Source: Alentia gelatinosa
Taxonomy: Eukaryota; Annelida; Polychaeta; Phyllodocida; Polynoidae
Assembly: GCA_950022655.1 (NCBI GenBank)
Contig: OX465581.1
Location: 106,809,125 to 106,873,124, forward strand
Reading direction: 5' to 3'
Length of the DNA stretch: 64,000 nt
The notes beneath the pieces were generated by a model. It ran no database searches. It saw nothing but the letters and a program-made list of their open reading frames with translations, and was not told the DNA's origin. A program made the position numbers and the translations under genes. Below are positions 52,001 to 64,000 of this stretch, piece after piece; within the stretch, counting starts at the first letter, position 1, and each line of letters starts with the position of its first letter.

Positions 52001-55000
52001 ATCACAGGCCACCCTCCTCCACCACCCCCCACCCACACACACCACTTTTATAATGGATAAAAATTTCATGATAGGACACGTCCATAAAACGTAATGGGGG
52101 TGTTAATTATGAAAATTTGAAGACATGGAACGCGAATTCCGTGTATTTGCCGCCCATTGTTTATTTTGATACCGTGAGTTCTCCCTTGATTTAGGGTTCT
52201 CTCCAAGCAGGCCTCTGTACCTCATGTAGCGCTGGTGTTGGGGAGAGGTTTCCTGTGATGGGCCTCCCAGCCTGTCGGGAGCATAGGTGCGGAAAGTCAC
52301 TGCGTGTAAGAGTCGACCAATATTCCTCCTTTGTGGTCTGTTTATATTGCTCTCTGAAGCAAGGGTGTTTATCGTTATTATTTTCGCCAAATATTGATCT
52401 TTTAATGACTGCGGGAATACACACATGCACAGGGGGTGGAATAGCCCCCCATGCAGCCCCAAATCACCCTCCATAAAACCACATGGTCGGCCAACTGCTG
52501 CGGCGCCGACCGGGTAAAGGCAGGGGATGATGCTCCCGCCGCATATGGCACGGGATTCTATATTCACCAAGCGCAAGTTGAAACAATAACAAAGCCCCTA
52601 CCCAGGCTGTCCGGACTGCCATCGAGCCATCGATGAGTTATTGACGCCTTCTACTCGGAGGCGCTCCGAAACTGGGTCAGTCTGCTGCGGCCGTCCTTAT
52701 TATTGCTGCCACGTGCTTTTCACTTGTGATGCTTGGCCGCTGCTGCTGCTGCTGCAGCAGTTGCCGATGGTGGTGCTGCTGCTGGTGTTTAGGGGAGCGG
52801 TTGGTTAGCTTAGAGATTGGCAAATCTGCGCGCTGCATTCCTCCTACTCTCATGTACGCTTCCCTCCCTCTCCCCCTACTCCTGCTCGCTACCTCTGGCC
52901 CTGTCAGCTCAGCACCGCCGGGGATGATTTATTGCTGGAGGTTATCAACTTGGTGATTATTATTTTTATCAGACGGTGATCTCTTCTCGATGGCAGAAAC
53001 ACACAAAATAGGTCACTGAGAGCATTAGACCTGCGCTCGGTTCCCTCTCAGGGTCTGGCTAGAAACAGATGTTCCCAGAACGGACTGCTACTGGTCTGAC
53101 CCTCCTCCACCCCCAGTAAATTGAGGGAAAAGGTACTTGGGACACATTACGCTGATAATGTTATTGATAAGATATCCCATCATTGGTTTTCCTGCTTAAT
53201 GAAATAATACCCGACTTATATGTGGTTCAATATATGGTATAATTTGCTTATTTTATTTTCAAAGAAGGGATTACCTTGCCCACGAGTGGGCGCTAACAGA
53301 CTGTTAGGCACCAGGGAAATACTTCAGTCACCTGTAATTGCTGCAGTTTTTACCCGCTTGGTTGTTGTTTATGAGGGCTCCTGTATATATAGCCGAACCT
53401 GCGGTTAGGATCCGAGTGTTTGTCGTGTGTACGTATACCGGTGGATTCAACGGTGCCATACACAGCAGATGAATCGGCCACAACAGGGTGTGCGAGGCGT
53501 GGTGGGGTGTGGTAATCCCACCAGGACCTGTGGCCTCATTTATACCGTGTGAACGCTGGCATTCTTGCACTGCTGCTGCCGGCCTCCCAACATGCGGGTG
53601 TTGCCCTCGCGCTGGTTGGTGGGAGAAGCCAGGTTAAAGGGATCCAAACCAGTCTGGTGTGGAGAGGTGAAAACCAACACATGTACCATCGACGTCATTA
53701 ACACCTTCTAAATGCAATCTCTATCTTTCCAGTTATTCTTCGCTTGAGATAGCCTTTCATGCACACCTATAGGCGAATGTGCACTATTGGTAATCAATGT
53801 GCAAATGTGGCCGCCGACAATCCGTCTTGGCACCGTACCAAAGGGTGATCTGCGGCCGGGTTGGGGTTGGAGGTGCAGGAGGTAGGGGGTGGGCCTGTAA
53901 GGCTGGCGTGCAGTTCACAGCAGTCGCCGAAATTCACACCAAGTGACACAGTCGGGCCCACGCCTGAGTCATAACCGGCATGCACTAATGCATGTGGGAT
54001 GTGTGCAAGGAACATGACTGGCAATGTTTGTACATTAGGCCAGACACGCCAGGCAGCAGGCAGGCAGCAATGGCGGCCGGCGCTAGCAACGCTTGGCTTG
54101 GCTTCACGTTGCCATGGCAATCGCGAAGCCATCACCACCCGCCCACCCATCCTGGCTCCCTCGCGGACACCGCCCCGCCTCCCTCAAGGGCTCAGGACCT
54201 GTCACATGCAGTTGGTCAGTTGATGGTCACTTGGCGCGGTCGCTGCAGTCGTGTCAGTGTCCGGCGGCGGCGCGAGGCTAACTAGCCTCGTGACAGCTGA
54301 GGGTGAGGTGGGTTTAGGGGTGTTTAGTGTGCTTGTCTAGTCTTGCCTTTACCCCCTACTCCCTCACTACTCGGCCCCTCAGGGACTGGTCTCTGGGTCA
54401 TCATATTGTCGTGATGTCTCCAGAGCCGGGTCCTCTTCCACAATGCCTGAGCCAGGCTTATGTCTCGTTGTCGCACCTTGCGCAAGCCCCAGCGCAGGCC
54501 CATCGTGTTGTCCACCCCTCCTCCTCACTGCCCCTACTCCCCCACCCCAGTAATCAGTCCACATCAAAGTGGCGGCCGTCCCGGCGGTCACTCCATCAGC
54601 TGATGGCTCACTTGATGGCCGGCCGAGTGACCGGCGCTGGTCATTGTCAAGGCAATGTTGTTGTCATTACGCCGCACTGCCGGCCGGACAATCGGTCTGC
54701 TGGGAGCAGCGGCGGCCGCTCTTAGGGCTGTCAGTTAGCCAACCGCTGCCAGAACTCAGACACGGAGTCACAAATCACAATTGTCATAATAGCCACCCCC
54801 TACGATGCCCCAGACGCTGGTCCAAATGACATCAGCACAGGTCGGAATTAACCGCTGCTCTCACGGTCCCTCTAGCACTCCGCTGGTCGATCCCTAGCTC
54901 CATGATATATTGATGGCGATTCCATATACATAATTAGCACAGGATATTAGCCAGCAGAGATAAAAATCTAAGTAGGGCAGGCACATAGAGACTCCACCCC

Positions 55001-58000
55001 CAGTCCCCCTTGCCCCTGCCTCCCTCGTGGTGGTGGTTTATTTATATCTGTAATATTAGTGTGGCTCCCTTGTCGCCACCCGGTCGTTAAGCTGCGCTCC
55101 ATATAAGAGAGGATAGGTAGATTAATTGTGGTAATGATTGTATTGGTTGGAGAAGGGGCGTGGGTTAATCTGGCCAAATGGCCAGGGGGTTCCGAGTGGT
55201 GCTTGTCTGGTCTTACGGGTGAGGGTTAGATGGTCGTGATAAAAGGCTAAGTCTGGATCAACAGACATTGCCATCAGTTGTCAGGAAAGGTTGAGGGGTG
55301 GCCAGATGCAACCAAGCGAGGGGGACACCGCCGAAAACGAGGTATTTATAGCCTCTCTCCCCCAGCTTAATCAACCCCCTCAATCTGAATCTCAAAGCAG
55401 AAAGCCCTACTATCTCATTAAAAGAGTTACCTGCCTCATCTTAATATCCATTATCGGGGCTGGGTAGGGCAGAAGCAGGACGGAAGGGGGAGGGGATGGT
55501 CGCTGCCTACCCTTGAAAAAAAGATATGACCTTTGGGGAGGTTGTGGGAGTCGTTGTGGGAGTCGGGTTGTGGTGTGGACCTTTCACTGGCCAGTTGGTT
55601 GGGAGGGTAATGACCACTGGGGAATTCATGCATACGCAGTAGATAGACAGACCATGAAGTGTGCTTGGCTATGCAGCGGGCCAGATTTGTATGCATGAGG
55701 AAGCTAATGACCAAAACATGCGCACAAAACTAGCAAATGGAGTCGAAAATTGAAACAGGCCGCCACCAGCCGGCAGTGGTAATTAGCCGGACTAGACGGG
55801 GGCATTTGTGACTCGTTGATGTCGTCATCCGAAATTACATAGATGATTCAAGCTATATCCGCTCGCAGTAAAAAATGGTATGGCCTCTACCCGATATTCT
55901 GAAACACACTGTAGTAGATGCAACAGGTATCTGTGGACTACAGGAGACGAGACAAGAACTCCTTGTCTTTTTTTACACGTCCACATCTTATTGATAGAAT
56001 TCTGTATTCAATAATTCTCATCTGCCCGAAGAATTCAATTTTGATAACTTCCGGAGAAAATCACATTCAAGGGAGGAAATGAACTTTTTTCCCGGTTAAA
56101 GCTTAAAAACAGGATGATGGTAATGATGAATATAATCGCGAATTTTTCACAGGGCCAGGGAAGATTCTTTGAACAAAACAGGGACTTCAAGGATCCGACC
56201 ATGGTGAGACAATACGAGCCTATTGCGAGTATTGCTTTCAGAGCCGGAGGCGATCGTTCCAGGTGATATTCATACCCTAGCCCTGGTGGCTACAAATATT
56301 GCCTGGCGCCGCTGGGTTACACTCCCCAGTTTCATGTATCATTGCAAGGGCGAGTCTTGTAACTCGACTGCAAATCGGAAATTGCCATCGGCAAAAACTA
56401 GCGACAAGAGTAATTATTGTGGAAATGAAGCAGGGGACGATTGTAATAATACAGTTAACTTTATGATTTGCCTGACTGACCTTATTGCCGGACCAGGGGG
56501 AACACCGAGCTTATAGGCAGAGTGTGGAATGAGGCTCTACGCAGAAGGCTCACAGTCGCCCTGTGGTTGGGTCTTCAAACCGTGTGAAGTGATCACCACA
56601 CAGACTATATAGAACCGGTCCCAGGTAGGCAGGGGGTAACTATGACTGGATGCACAGGCCACCAACGGGCTCCATCAACGCTGTGGGACTCGGTCGCTTG
56701 CCAGACCTGTGCCTTTCATTATCACAGCGTGAAATCAAAAGCAGGTTTCCGTCCAATTTAGTATTCTTCCCTCGATGAAGGAAATGAAAAACCCCAAGGC
56801 AGCAGGTCTGATTCTAACTGTCCCACCCCCACCCCATGATATCTGTATACCAATTCACCCGCCAACCACCTCTTGACTTCACCGTGCCTGTTAAATGACG
56901 TAAGTATTGAATAGGATCCAACCAGATGCCCCGTCCTCGAGATATGATTCGTGCACCTCCAAACTAAATATCCAAGCAATAGCTACCACTTCAGAATGCG
57001 GATATTACTCGTCCTTGTGTTGGGATAAGCTCTATTCGTGCCACAGCAGCCTATAGGTCTGGGAATGTTTAGGCTGAAAAAAGCCTCCCAACAACATGCG
57101 CTGCTAACTACTTTGGCCCCGGCTAGTCCCATTGTAATACTAGATGTGGGTTAGCTGGAAAATTGCAATAATCAGGGCATGCTAGGCACGGATAATAGGC
57201 AGTTTTTTATGAGGGACGGAAGACGTCAGAGCGACGAGCGAGGTTTTGGCGTGGTGACAAAAAATAAAAATAAAGGCCACCGCATGGGGCGCTGCTCGTG
57301 TGTATGTCATCAAACACATTAATGCGCGCGGGGGTCACTGAGAGACCCAAATATAAATAACCTATGTACATACTACATGCTGCAGATGGTAGAGTGGGTG
57401 CCGGGCGGCGCAACCGATAGGATGACTCCCATGTTTGACCCATCCCTGGTCTACACCGATACATATCTGTGAGCAGAGCGCTCGCAGCCTGCAGCCATGA
57501 CCGCCAGCTGGGTAGCAGACAGCGAGCCACTATTGTGAAAATAATGAGCTAGGATCCCATAGTTGTTATTCTGTATTAAAACCATGAACAGCACCACCCA
57601 CTGCCATCACTGCCTCCCTCACTCACAAACACACACAGAGATACACTCACACATACACATCCCCACCCCCACCACCCCGGATAAGCTCAGAGTGGTTTGG
57701 CAGCTCTCATGGCGTGCGCATTATACCAGAACATATGCCGAGTAGAGAGAAGGGGAGGGAGGAAAGGCTGTTCAATGGTTTGGTCCGAAGCCAAACATTG
57801 AACTCGGATAAGTGGAGAGTTTCAGGACAGACAGCATAAGGAAGAACAGTAATCTGCTACTTGAATCTAACACCTCTCAGTGTTATACTGGATAACAAAG
57901 GGAAAGATCCACCTTAGCAGCATTACAATCGTCAAAGTTTGTTTGCCTAGAGTATAGACGTATCTCTGTACAAGTATATCATTACTGTACTGTATATATC

Positions 58001-59999
58001 ATTACGAAGCAGGGGGCAGGTGACTCGGATATGTGCTATGCATGAACAATCATGATACATACGTGGAGCACGTTGAGTAGCAAGAACCTCGTGAATAAAC
58101 ACAGATAGCAGACCTCATTGTTCATGCTCTGAAATCGTTTTGATAACCAGCTCATTGTAGCATAGGGTCCCCTGCTGATTGGCCTCGTGCATCCTAACAG
58201 ACATAGCACGACATACATTTTACAACAGGGAGTGGCCTCCCCTAAAGGAATTTAGCCTGAATATTTCATAGCCACGTAAAAGGTCCACCTCTACTTGAAC
58301 AGGAAACCACGGTTATGCTGGAGTACAGCGGAATCAAAAGGTGCGCAGTGGGGGTCTTTGTCAAGGAAAGGGGAGGGAGGGTAGTACTTTAGGGATGTAC
58401 GTACACCCTCCATAGAGCCCTTTTACCTGGCCAAATTACAGGTTTCACAGGGGTCTTTGCGTCAGCCAAGCATGACGGGCCATATACAGCACCTCAGACG
58501 CTCTCTTTGCTTAGGAGAATGACTTAATTAGAAGTCCTTGCAGCCCACGAGGTTTATTATTGGCATGCCTTAAAGTTGACAATAATTATTGCATCCAACC
58601 CTGCATAATTATCGTATAGTTCTAAGTTTAGAATTGTCTCCCGAGAAAATGAAGAACCTAAGAGTTATACTTCGTAGATGTGTCGCAGTTCAGAGTCTGC
58701 ATTACAGAGAGCCTCGACTAGGAGATACATTAGACTGTTTGAATAGTAGATCATTGAACCAGAGAGACCCGACAGAGGCTATTCAGTAGACAACAGTGAT
58801 AGCTATCCATTTGTATTGCCCTTATCGTGCTCATATCTGTCTCAGTATGCAGAGCACACCAAACAAAACTGGGTCGATCTATACTTAACTCAATAACATA
58901 AATCAAGTCTCTTCTCTGCAATTGTGGTGTTTGACAAAGGGTAAAAAAGAGGCAGACTTTCAAGAGCATAGGGATGAGATCAAGGGAGAGGGGGAATAAA
59001 AAAGCCCTGCTCTCAACAGCAACTGTATAGGTTTTGACCTCAGAACAGCAGGAGACACGAGAGCAATGTAGAGTGCTTTACAATGGTGGACCGTGTTCTC
59101 ATATGTGTAACTGAAGGCGAGACCCATGATAACTTTCAACCTGTTCCCTTCTCACCTTCCCCTTTCCGTCCTGTCCCAATGAGGCACATTTACATAACTA
59201 TAGAGAGCTCTGTTGAATTGAAACTTTAAATATGATACCAAAATTAATAGCATTGTACAATTAGTCTGAAGCTGTTTGTAATTAAATGCTGAAGAGTCTC
59301 TAATGTTGACTGATCATTTCCAACAACATTCATCTCTGAAAAGCTTAAAAGCATCTGCGTGTATCGTTTGTCGCAGGTGTCTCCATTTTCTGTAGCTAAA
59401 CATCATGGGGAGTGAATACTAGCTAAATCGCGAAAATATTTAATCAAGTGCACCCTAAAGGTTGCCGACGGAACGGAAAGGGAGTGGGACCCTCCCCACG
59501 AACACAATTGGGAAATAGATGGGAGGTTTTCTGCCAAATCGCCCAAGGTGTTGATACAGTTGTGAGTCCACAAGCCTAGACATGCCATCCTCCAATTTGT
59601 CACTGCGAGCTGGCGAAGGGACGCCGGAGCCTGTGTCGGATTATGCCTGCCGTTACCAGACAAAAATGGGTTAGATTACACAAGTCAATCGGTGTTCTTT
59701 GATCCCCCGTCCATTCAGCCCCGGACTTTGAGATTTGTGCATCTTGACTCCGAATCAATTACCTTCCCATAGGCAAGCGTCTGGGAGGTTCACTTGGAGA
59801 GCAAACTCCAGAACACCATTAATAATATCAGTGTGTGTGATGGTGGGAGGGAAGGGTGGGGGGTTGTTGTTATTGGAGTATAAAAGAGGAAAACAGTGGA
59901 GGTATCAACTAACAGACTAACCAAGTGTAATAATGCATTGGCTCTGGCGTTCCTTGAGGTTACCCTTTTATGACATGTTCTGCCTGGACCGCCCCGTCA

Positions 60000-61100
60000 C
60001 GGGCAATGATTCCTTTAAATATTACACCAGGCGGACGGTCTCGATTTTACCATATTGTCACCCGCTTGTGTGTTCCCTACACCACCACCGCTGACGACGA
60101 CACTGCCCTTTGTCGCGGAATCAAAATGATGTTATAAATGCAATATCTGGCCAGCTATAGGCGTGTTATTTGTTTGTGCACCTGTCACTCCAGTTAATCT
60201 GGCCATCATCCATCATGCAGTCGTCCACATTCATATCCTGGGCGCCCCGCTCGCGACTTGGACATCGCATTATACCAACATATTAATACTTTTTTTCTCC
60301 ACAACCTCCTAACTCTCCCCCCACTCCTCCCCCCTCCCCACAACCACCCTACCTGAAATATTGATTGCTGTAAAGTGCCACCGGCTCTAATTATTCCATT
60401 ATGATTGGGCCCGACTGGTCAGCTGATCTGGTCGCCACGCGCCAGGGAAACTTGCCTCATCGGATGCAAATTTTATTCGGCAGCCAGCGGGCTCATACAC
60501 TGCAGGCATATTAGGACGGCCCGTACGGCAATGTCCTCGGGGTGTCATGCCTAACTTGCAGTCCGTGGCGAAAACGGCCTTGTTTGTAGTTTCATATTAG
60601 CGGTGTAGTAAATTATGGATTTACATGCAAAATGAGCAGGCGGTGGAGTGATTGTTACATGGCAGTAAGCAACTGCTCATAATAGGAATAACTAGTAACT
60701 AGTGGCCTGTGGCATTGCCATAGGAACAACTACTACCAGTAGCCACATAGAACTCGGCATGTTTTCATTCCAATATTTTTTAACAATCCTTTTCATCGGA
60801 CCGAAACCTGCAAAAATTACACCCTCTTGAAATCAGGCATAAACGGCCATATCATGTTGCTGTGTGGTCTAGCTTTCAGGTCTGTATTTTTTATCGACAA
60901 ATGCAAGTGATTTAATATGTATGAGTGTTGCTCTACTTGTCTGCTCTTTTTTCTTAAATTTTTTTACGTGGTCAATGGGAAATATAGCAATCCATATTTT
61001 CCATTAGTGAAAATTGCAGGCAGCAGGACCATGTTCTCTATGGTGTTCGGCGGCGATTAATGTTGCAGGCTAAATGGTTGGCAAAATGTCGGTGGGTAAT
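60000..61100. promoter_or_regulatory. Enhancer-like block in intron 7
   Basis: About 1.1 kb of mostly non-repetitive DNA, with one C/T-rich string at 60,290-60,350, carrying ATGCAAAT (60464-60471), several TAAT-type homeodomain cores, a CTGTCA (60183-60188) and ATTGATTG. I call it from motif content and texture only. Confidence 0.25.
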
Positions 61101-61381
61101 GTTTGTACCTCTGCCCGCAGCTCCCCGCGAATATGGGCCATATAATCGGCGGGCAAAACATACATGTTTTAGCACAATATTTTGGGTGGGCAGCAGCCAA
61201 TAGGTCGGCCGACCTACATGGAGTTGCCTAGAGTGGGTTAAACCCTGATGGCTATCGCTGTGATAATCACCCATCACAATGATCCAGGGGGACCATTCCT
61301 CCCACGCAAACACACAGAGGGGCCTGGAGAGTTCTGGGCACTGGAGACATTAGCATTCTTAGATACAGAGGACCAGAACCG

Positions 61382-61410
61382 CCACCACCACCACCACCAC
61401 CACCACCACC
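61382..61410 (+). repeat. (CCA)n microsatellite in intron 7
   Basis: Twenty-nine bases of perfect CCA repeat; produces false poly-His and poly-Trp frames on the two strands. Confidence 0.97.
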
Positions 61411-64000
61411 TTCCCAGTCGTGGGACACGGCAGAGCGATAAAGCCCCCACTCCCTCCTCTAAATTCAATTTAAAGTGCATTTCAATGTGGTGCATTATAT
61501 GGCGAAGAGAGACACATGAATTATTAACGTGTTGAGGCTCCTTAGCAGCACGATCTCCTTCTAAGTGATTGATCGTATTTGGTCTGCCTTGAAAGAGCAT
61601 TTCATTCATTCCCAAACTATCTTTGTGACAGACATGAATGCATGGACATCCTGATCAGGAAAAAGCTGCGCCAGAGTTTCACTAAACCTACAACTCCTCA
61701 TGCAAGTTCTGCATTACAAGGCGCCTGGGAGGGCGAGGAGAAAGGCGCCCGCATTTACCGAGAGCATCTCGATCCTGAGATTGAACAGAAGCGGGCAGAA
61801 CGGGCTTATTTCAGGTTCTTCTTCTACTTCATATTTTTTTCGACAGACGAGCAAAAAGAATCTGGGAGTTGGAGTGAAGGAGGGGGTGGGCAGACAATCC
61901 ACGTCTTAAATCCCGAGACAGAATGATCATATTGTCTGGAGCCGTTCTCCAAAAGGTTATCGCAGTGAATCTGGACGTAGGCTGTTGTCTGTGGAGCGAT
62001 CTAAGTATCCACTGTTAAATCAGCCCGCACGGGCCATTGGTCACGTCTCCATCATTCCTTTGTACGGGCCCAAGGAGCCACTGAGGGACGAAAAAGCCAC
62101 GTTTTTGTCATTTCTTTGAAAACATCTGTCCTACCGTAAGGCGAATGTTGGATAAAACTGTAAACCAGATTTGGTCTGTAACTGTTGCAGGAGTCCCCCC
62201 TTCAACCCAGACTGTAAAGGATCCTCCTGAAATGGGAACCCTCTTGTTTGATGTTTATTTGCATTTCCAGCGCAGTACATTGTAAGAATTTTCATGATTG
62301 GATTGCTGAGAGGGGGCGAGAGTGTACAAAAATGGGGTCGCTTTGGTCGTTAGATATCGGGTTTCTGCTGGTTTAGTGAGACCGGGCGCCCCAGTTAAAG
62401 GGCACGTCGTATTTATCTGATGTGCAGCCGGCTAGAATCACGTCGTGGTTCGGTTTGAGACACGGAGACGGGGTGGGCAGCTCAGAGTGAGGGGTAGCGG
62501 GGTAAGGGAGGAGGACGGGGTAGACTTTTGTGGCTGGCACAAAGGCGTTCGTCTGAGTGGTATGCAGCATCAGGGGCCTGATCGCTAGATGGCGTTCATG
62601 TGCATCGAGCCACTGGGCCATCTCCGACCAACCAGGGATGGGATGTAGCCGCCACCTGACACAGAAGATGCCATAATGGGCCCTTAAGGAGCACACCAAG
62701 GTGGCCCTCAAGTTTATTTTATTCCCTTGGCCAATCAGCGCCCAACATACCCGCCTGCTCATTTGCGGTAATTATTACTGCGGCGCTACCCCTGGCGGGA
62801 ATTTAAGGATCCACTTACGGCCACCGTGTTAGTTTTCTGCGCCCGACTTGCCTCATTTATGTTGCAAGACTGTCCGTGCACTTTACGAGGGTCAGGGAGG
62901 CGTCGAGCAAACGGCCCGGCCGTGCCCATCCTCCTCCTCACCCCCACACCCATCCCCAACCCCCATGTCCTCCCCGCCTCAACATCGAGAACCCCTCTAG
63001 AAGCAATTTGTATGGGAGTATTTAACGACTCCTGTCCGGGAGCTAGTAACGAAGCCAGTCTTAATAGTCTATCTACTAACATACCCATAGTAGTAATCCT
63101 CACTATACTGGCTTCGGAGGGCAGGAACAATCAAATACCGGGTCTAAATATAGGCTGCGACGCTCTATCTCTCTCTACGTGTATGTGAATCAACGAGGTC
63201 CAGAACTGCCATTAACCCCACCGTTGGCTGCACAAGATCTAAGCCTCGTGTATCAATTATGCCGAAACAACGTTCCTCCCTTTGGCCTATTAAACAATTA
63301 CTGGCTAAATCGTATGCAGCGTGGCCGTTGAGCAGGGTACGACGCCCAGCGCGGTGCTGGGACAGGTATTCCTAATGCCCCCTCCAATACCCCGGGCAAT
63401 GGCCATCAGCGACATGACTTCCATTTGCGAGCAGCGGTTATGCGATATTGGCATGTGCAGAGTCATAGCAGGGGGGTGGGCGTCCGCGCCACGCAAGGTA
63501 GATCAGTGCATGCCTTTCTCAATCAAATAATTGAAATGTCTCGCAATGAACGCCCATTATTTCAGCAGATAGCCCGGCTTTTGTTATGAACGATTATAAC
63601 AAATAAGTGGCCACGCAAGACTGGAATTATAGACGCAATTTATCTGATGAGAGACAATATGTTACTTATGTCATTACTCATTGTAGTGGACTAATGAAGG
63701 AGCCCTGAGGAGCGGGCGACAGGCACGAATGGTATTGCATGCTCTCATTATTCTCCCTAATTCGCTTGAATTTGCCGGTAATGGTATCATGCATAGGACG
63801 CGCCGTGCTGAAACAGACGGGAGAATGCCCCTCTGCTCCAGGAGTGTCGACGGCACACTAGGCCATGTGTTGTCTCTGTGGAATTCGCTGCATGCCTAGC
63901 CTGCTCCATAGCAATGCGTGTCGCATCACACCAACTGCTTCCCTGCCCTCCACAATCCCGTTCTTCCTTTACCCTCCCCCATCAACGAATCCCATCACCA

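Larger units (their letters stand above)
46044..64000 (+). other. Meis intron 7, first 18 kb (continues past the window)
   Basis: Starts with the consensus donor GTAAGT. I looked for the expected next exon (acidic run, KKRGIFPK, VATNIMRAWLF) and found no trace, so the intron is at least 17,957 bases. It alternates plain unique DNA with C- or G-rich strings (48.0, 50.2-51.8, 53.8-54.8, 57.6 kb) and enhancer-like AT-balanced blocks (about 46.56-46.77, 48.77-49.06, 55.75-56.11, 60.0-61.1 and 63.2-63.9 kb). No nested gene was recognised. Confidence 0.8.

Overview
The window is animal nuclear DNA. It carries one recognisable protein-coding gene, the 5' part of a MEIS/homothorax TALE-class homeobox gene, on the + strand. 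Seven coding exons join in frame to 279 complete codons between about 18.66 kb and 46.04 kb. They give the short N-terminus (MATSR), the His/Pro/Ser-rich leader, both blocks of the MEIS/PKNOX N-terminal domain that binds PBX/Extradenticle, and the Ser/Gly/Asn-rich linker. The homeodomain exons are not in the window. Intron 7 starts at 46,044 and still runs at base 64,000, so the gene is cut at its 3' end by the window edge. Splice sites are all GT/AG and intron phases are 0, 2, 0, 0, 0, 0, 1.

The organism is probably a bilaterian invertebrate. The protein is close to vertebrate MEIS and fly Homothorax in the conserved blocks. It has VIDERD after the MEIS-B block, as in fly Homothorax, where vertebrates have VIDDRE. 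It has Gly after KRDKDAIY, where the fly has Glu. The leader and linker match neither closely. A lophotrochozoan or an invertebrate deuterostome would fit; I cannot place it further. Nothing bacterial was found: no operons, ribosome binding sites or CRISPR.

Layout. 1-16.1 kb is the upstream region. It is mostly AT-rich with no gene I can support, and holds a perfect DR1 nuclear-receptor repeat and a PBX-MEIS decamer (4.1-4.5 kb), a 121-base CA microsatellite, an exon-like non-coding segment (7,657-7,743), a pyrimidine-rich tract (8.8-9.3 kb), a CpG-rich block with a TATA box (11.6-12.1 kb) and a GC-rich block with a CTCF-like site (14.5-15.0 kb). 16.1-18.66 kb is the proximal promoter and 5' leader, with CCAAT box, GC box, TATA-like box and nine MEIS hexamers. 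18.66-27.2 kb holds exons 1-6 with introns of 0.8-2.4 kb. 27.2-45.9 kb is the 18.7 kb intron 6. 45.9-46.04 kb is exon 7. The rest is intron 7.

The most interesting signal is that the gene's own upstream and leader DNA is rich in the sites its protein family binds, namely TGACAG/CTGTCA hexamers, a palindromic pair and a perfect TGATTGACAG decamer. This suggests auto- or cross-regulation by MEIS/PREP-PBX. Two sequence routes to a homeodomain-less product are also visible after exon 7: read-through into intron 7, and a possible 51-base cassette exon. The long introns have PBX-HOX and POU-octamer sites in stretches that look like developmental enhancers. No comparison with other genomes could be run, so all regulatory calls are motif-based inference.
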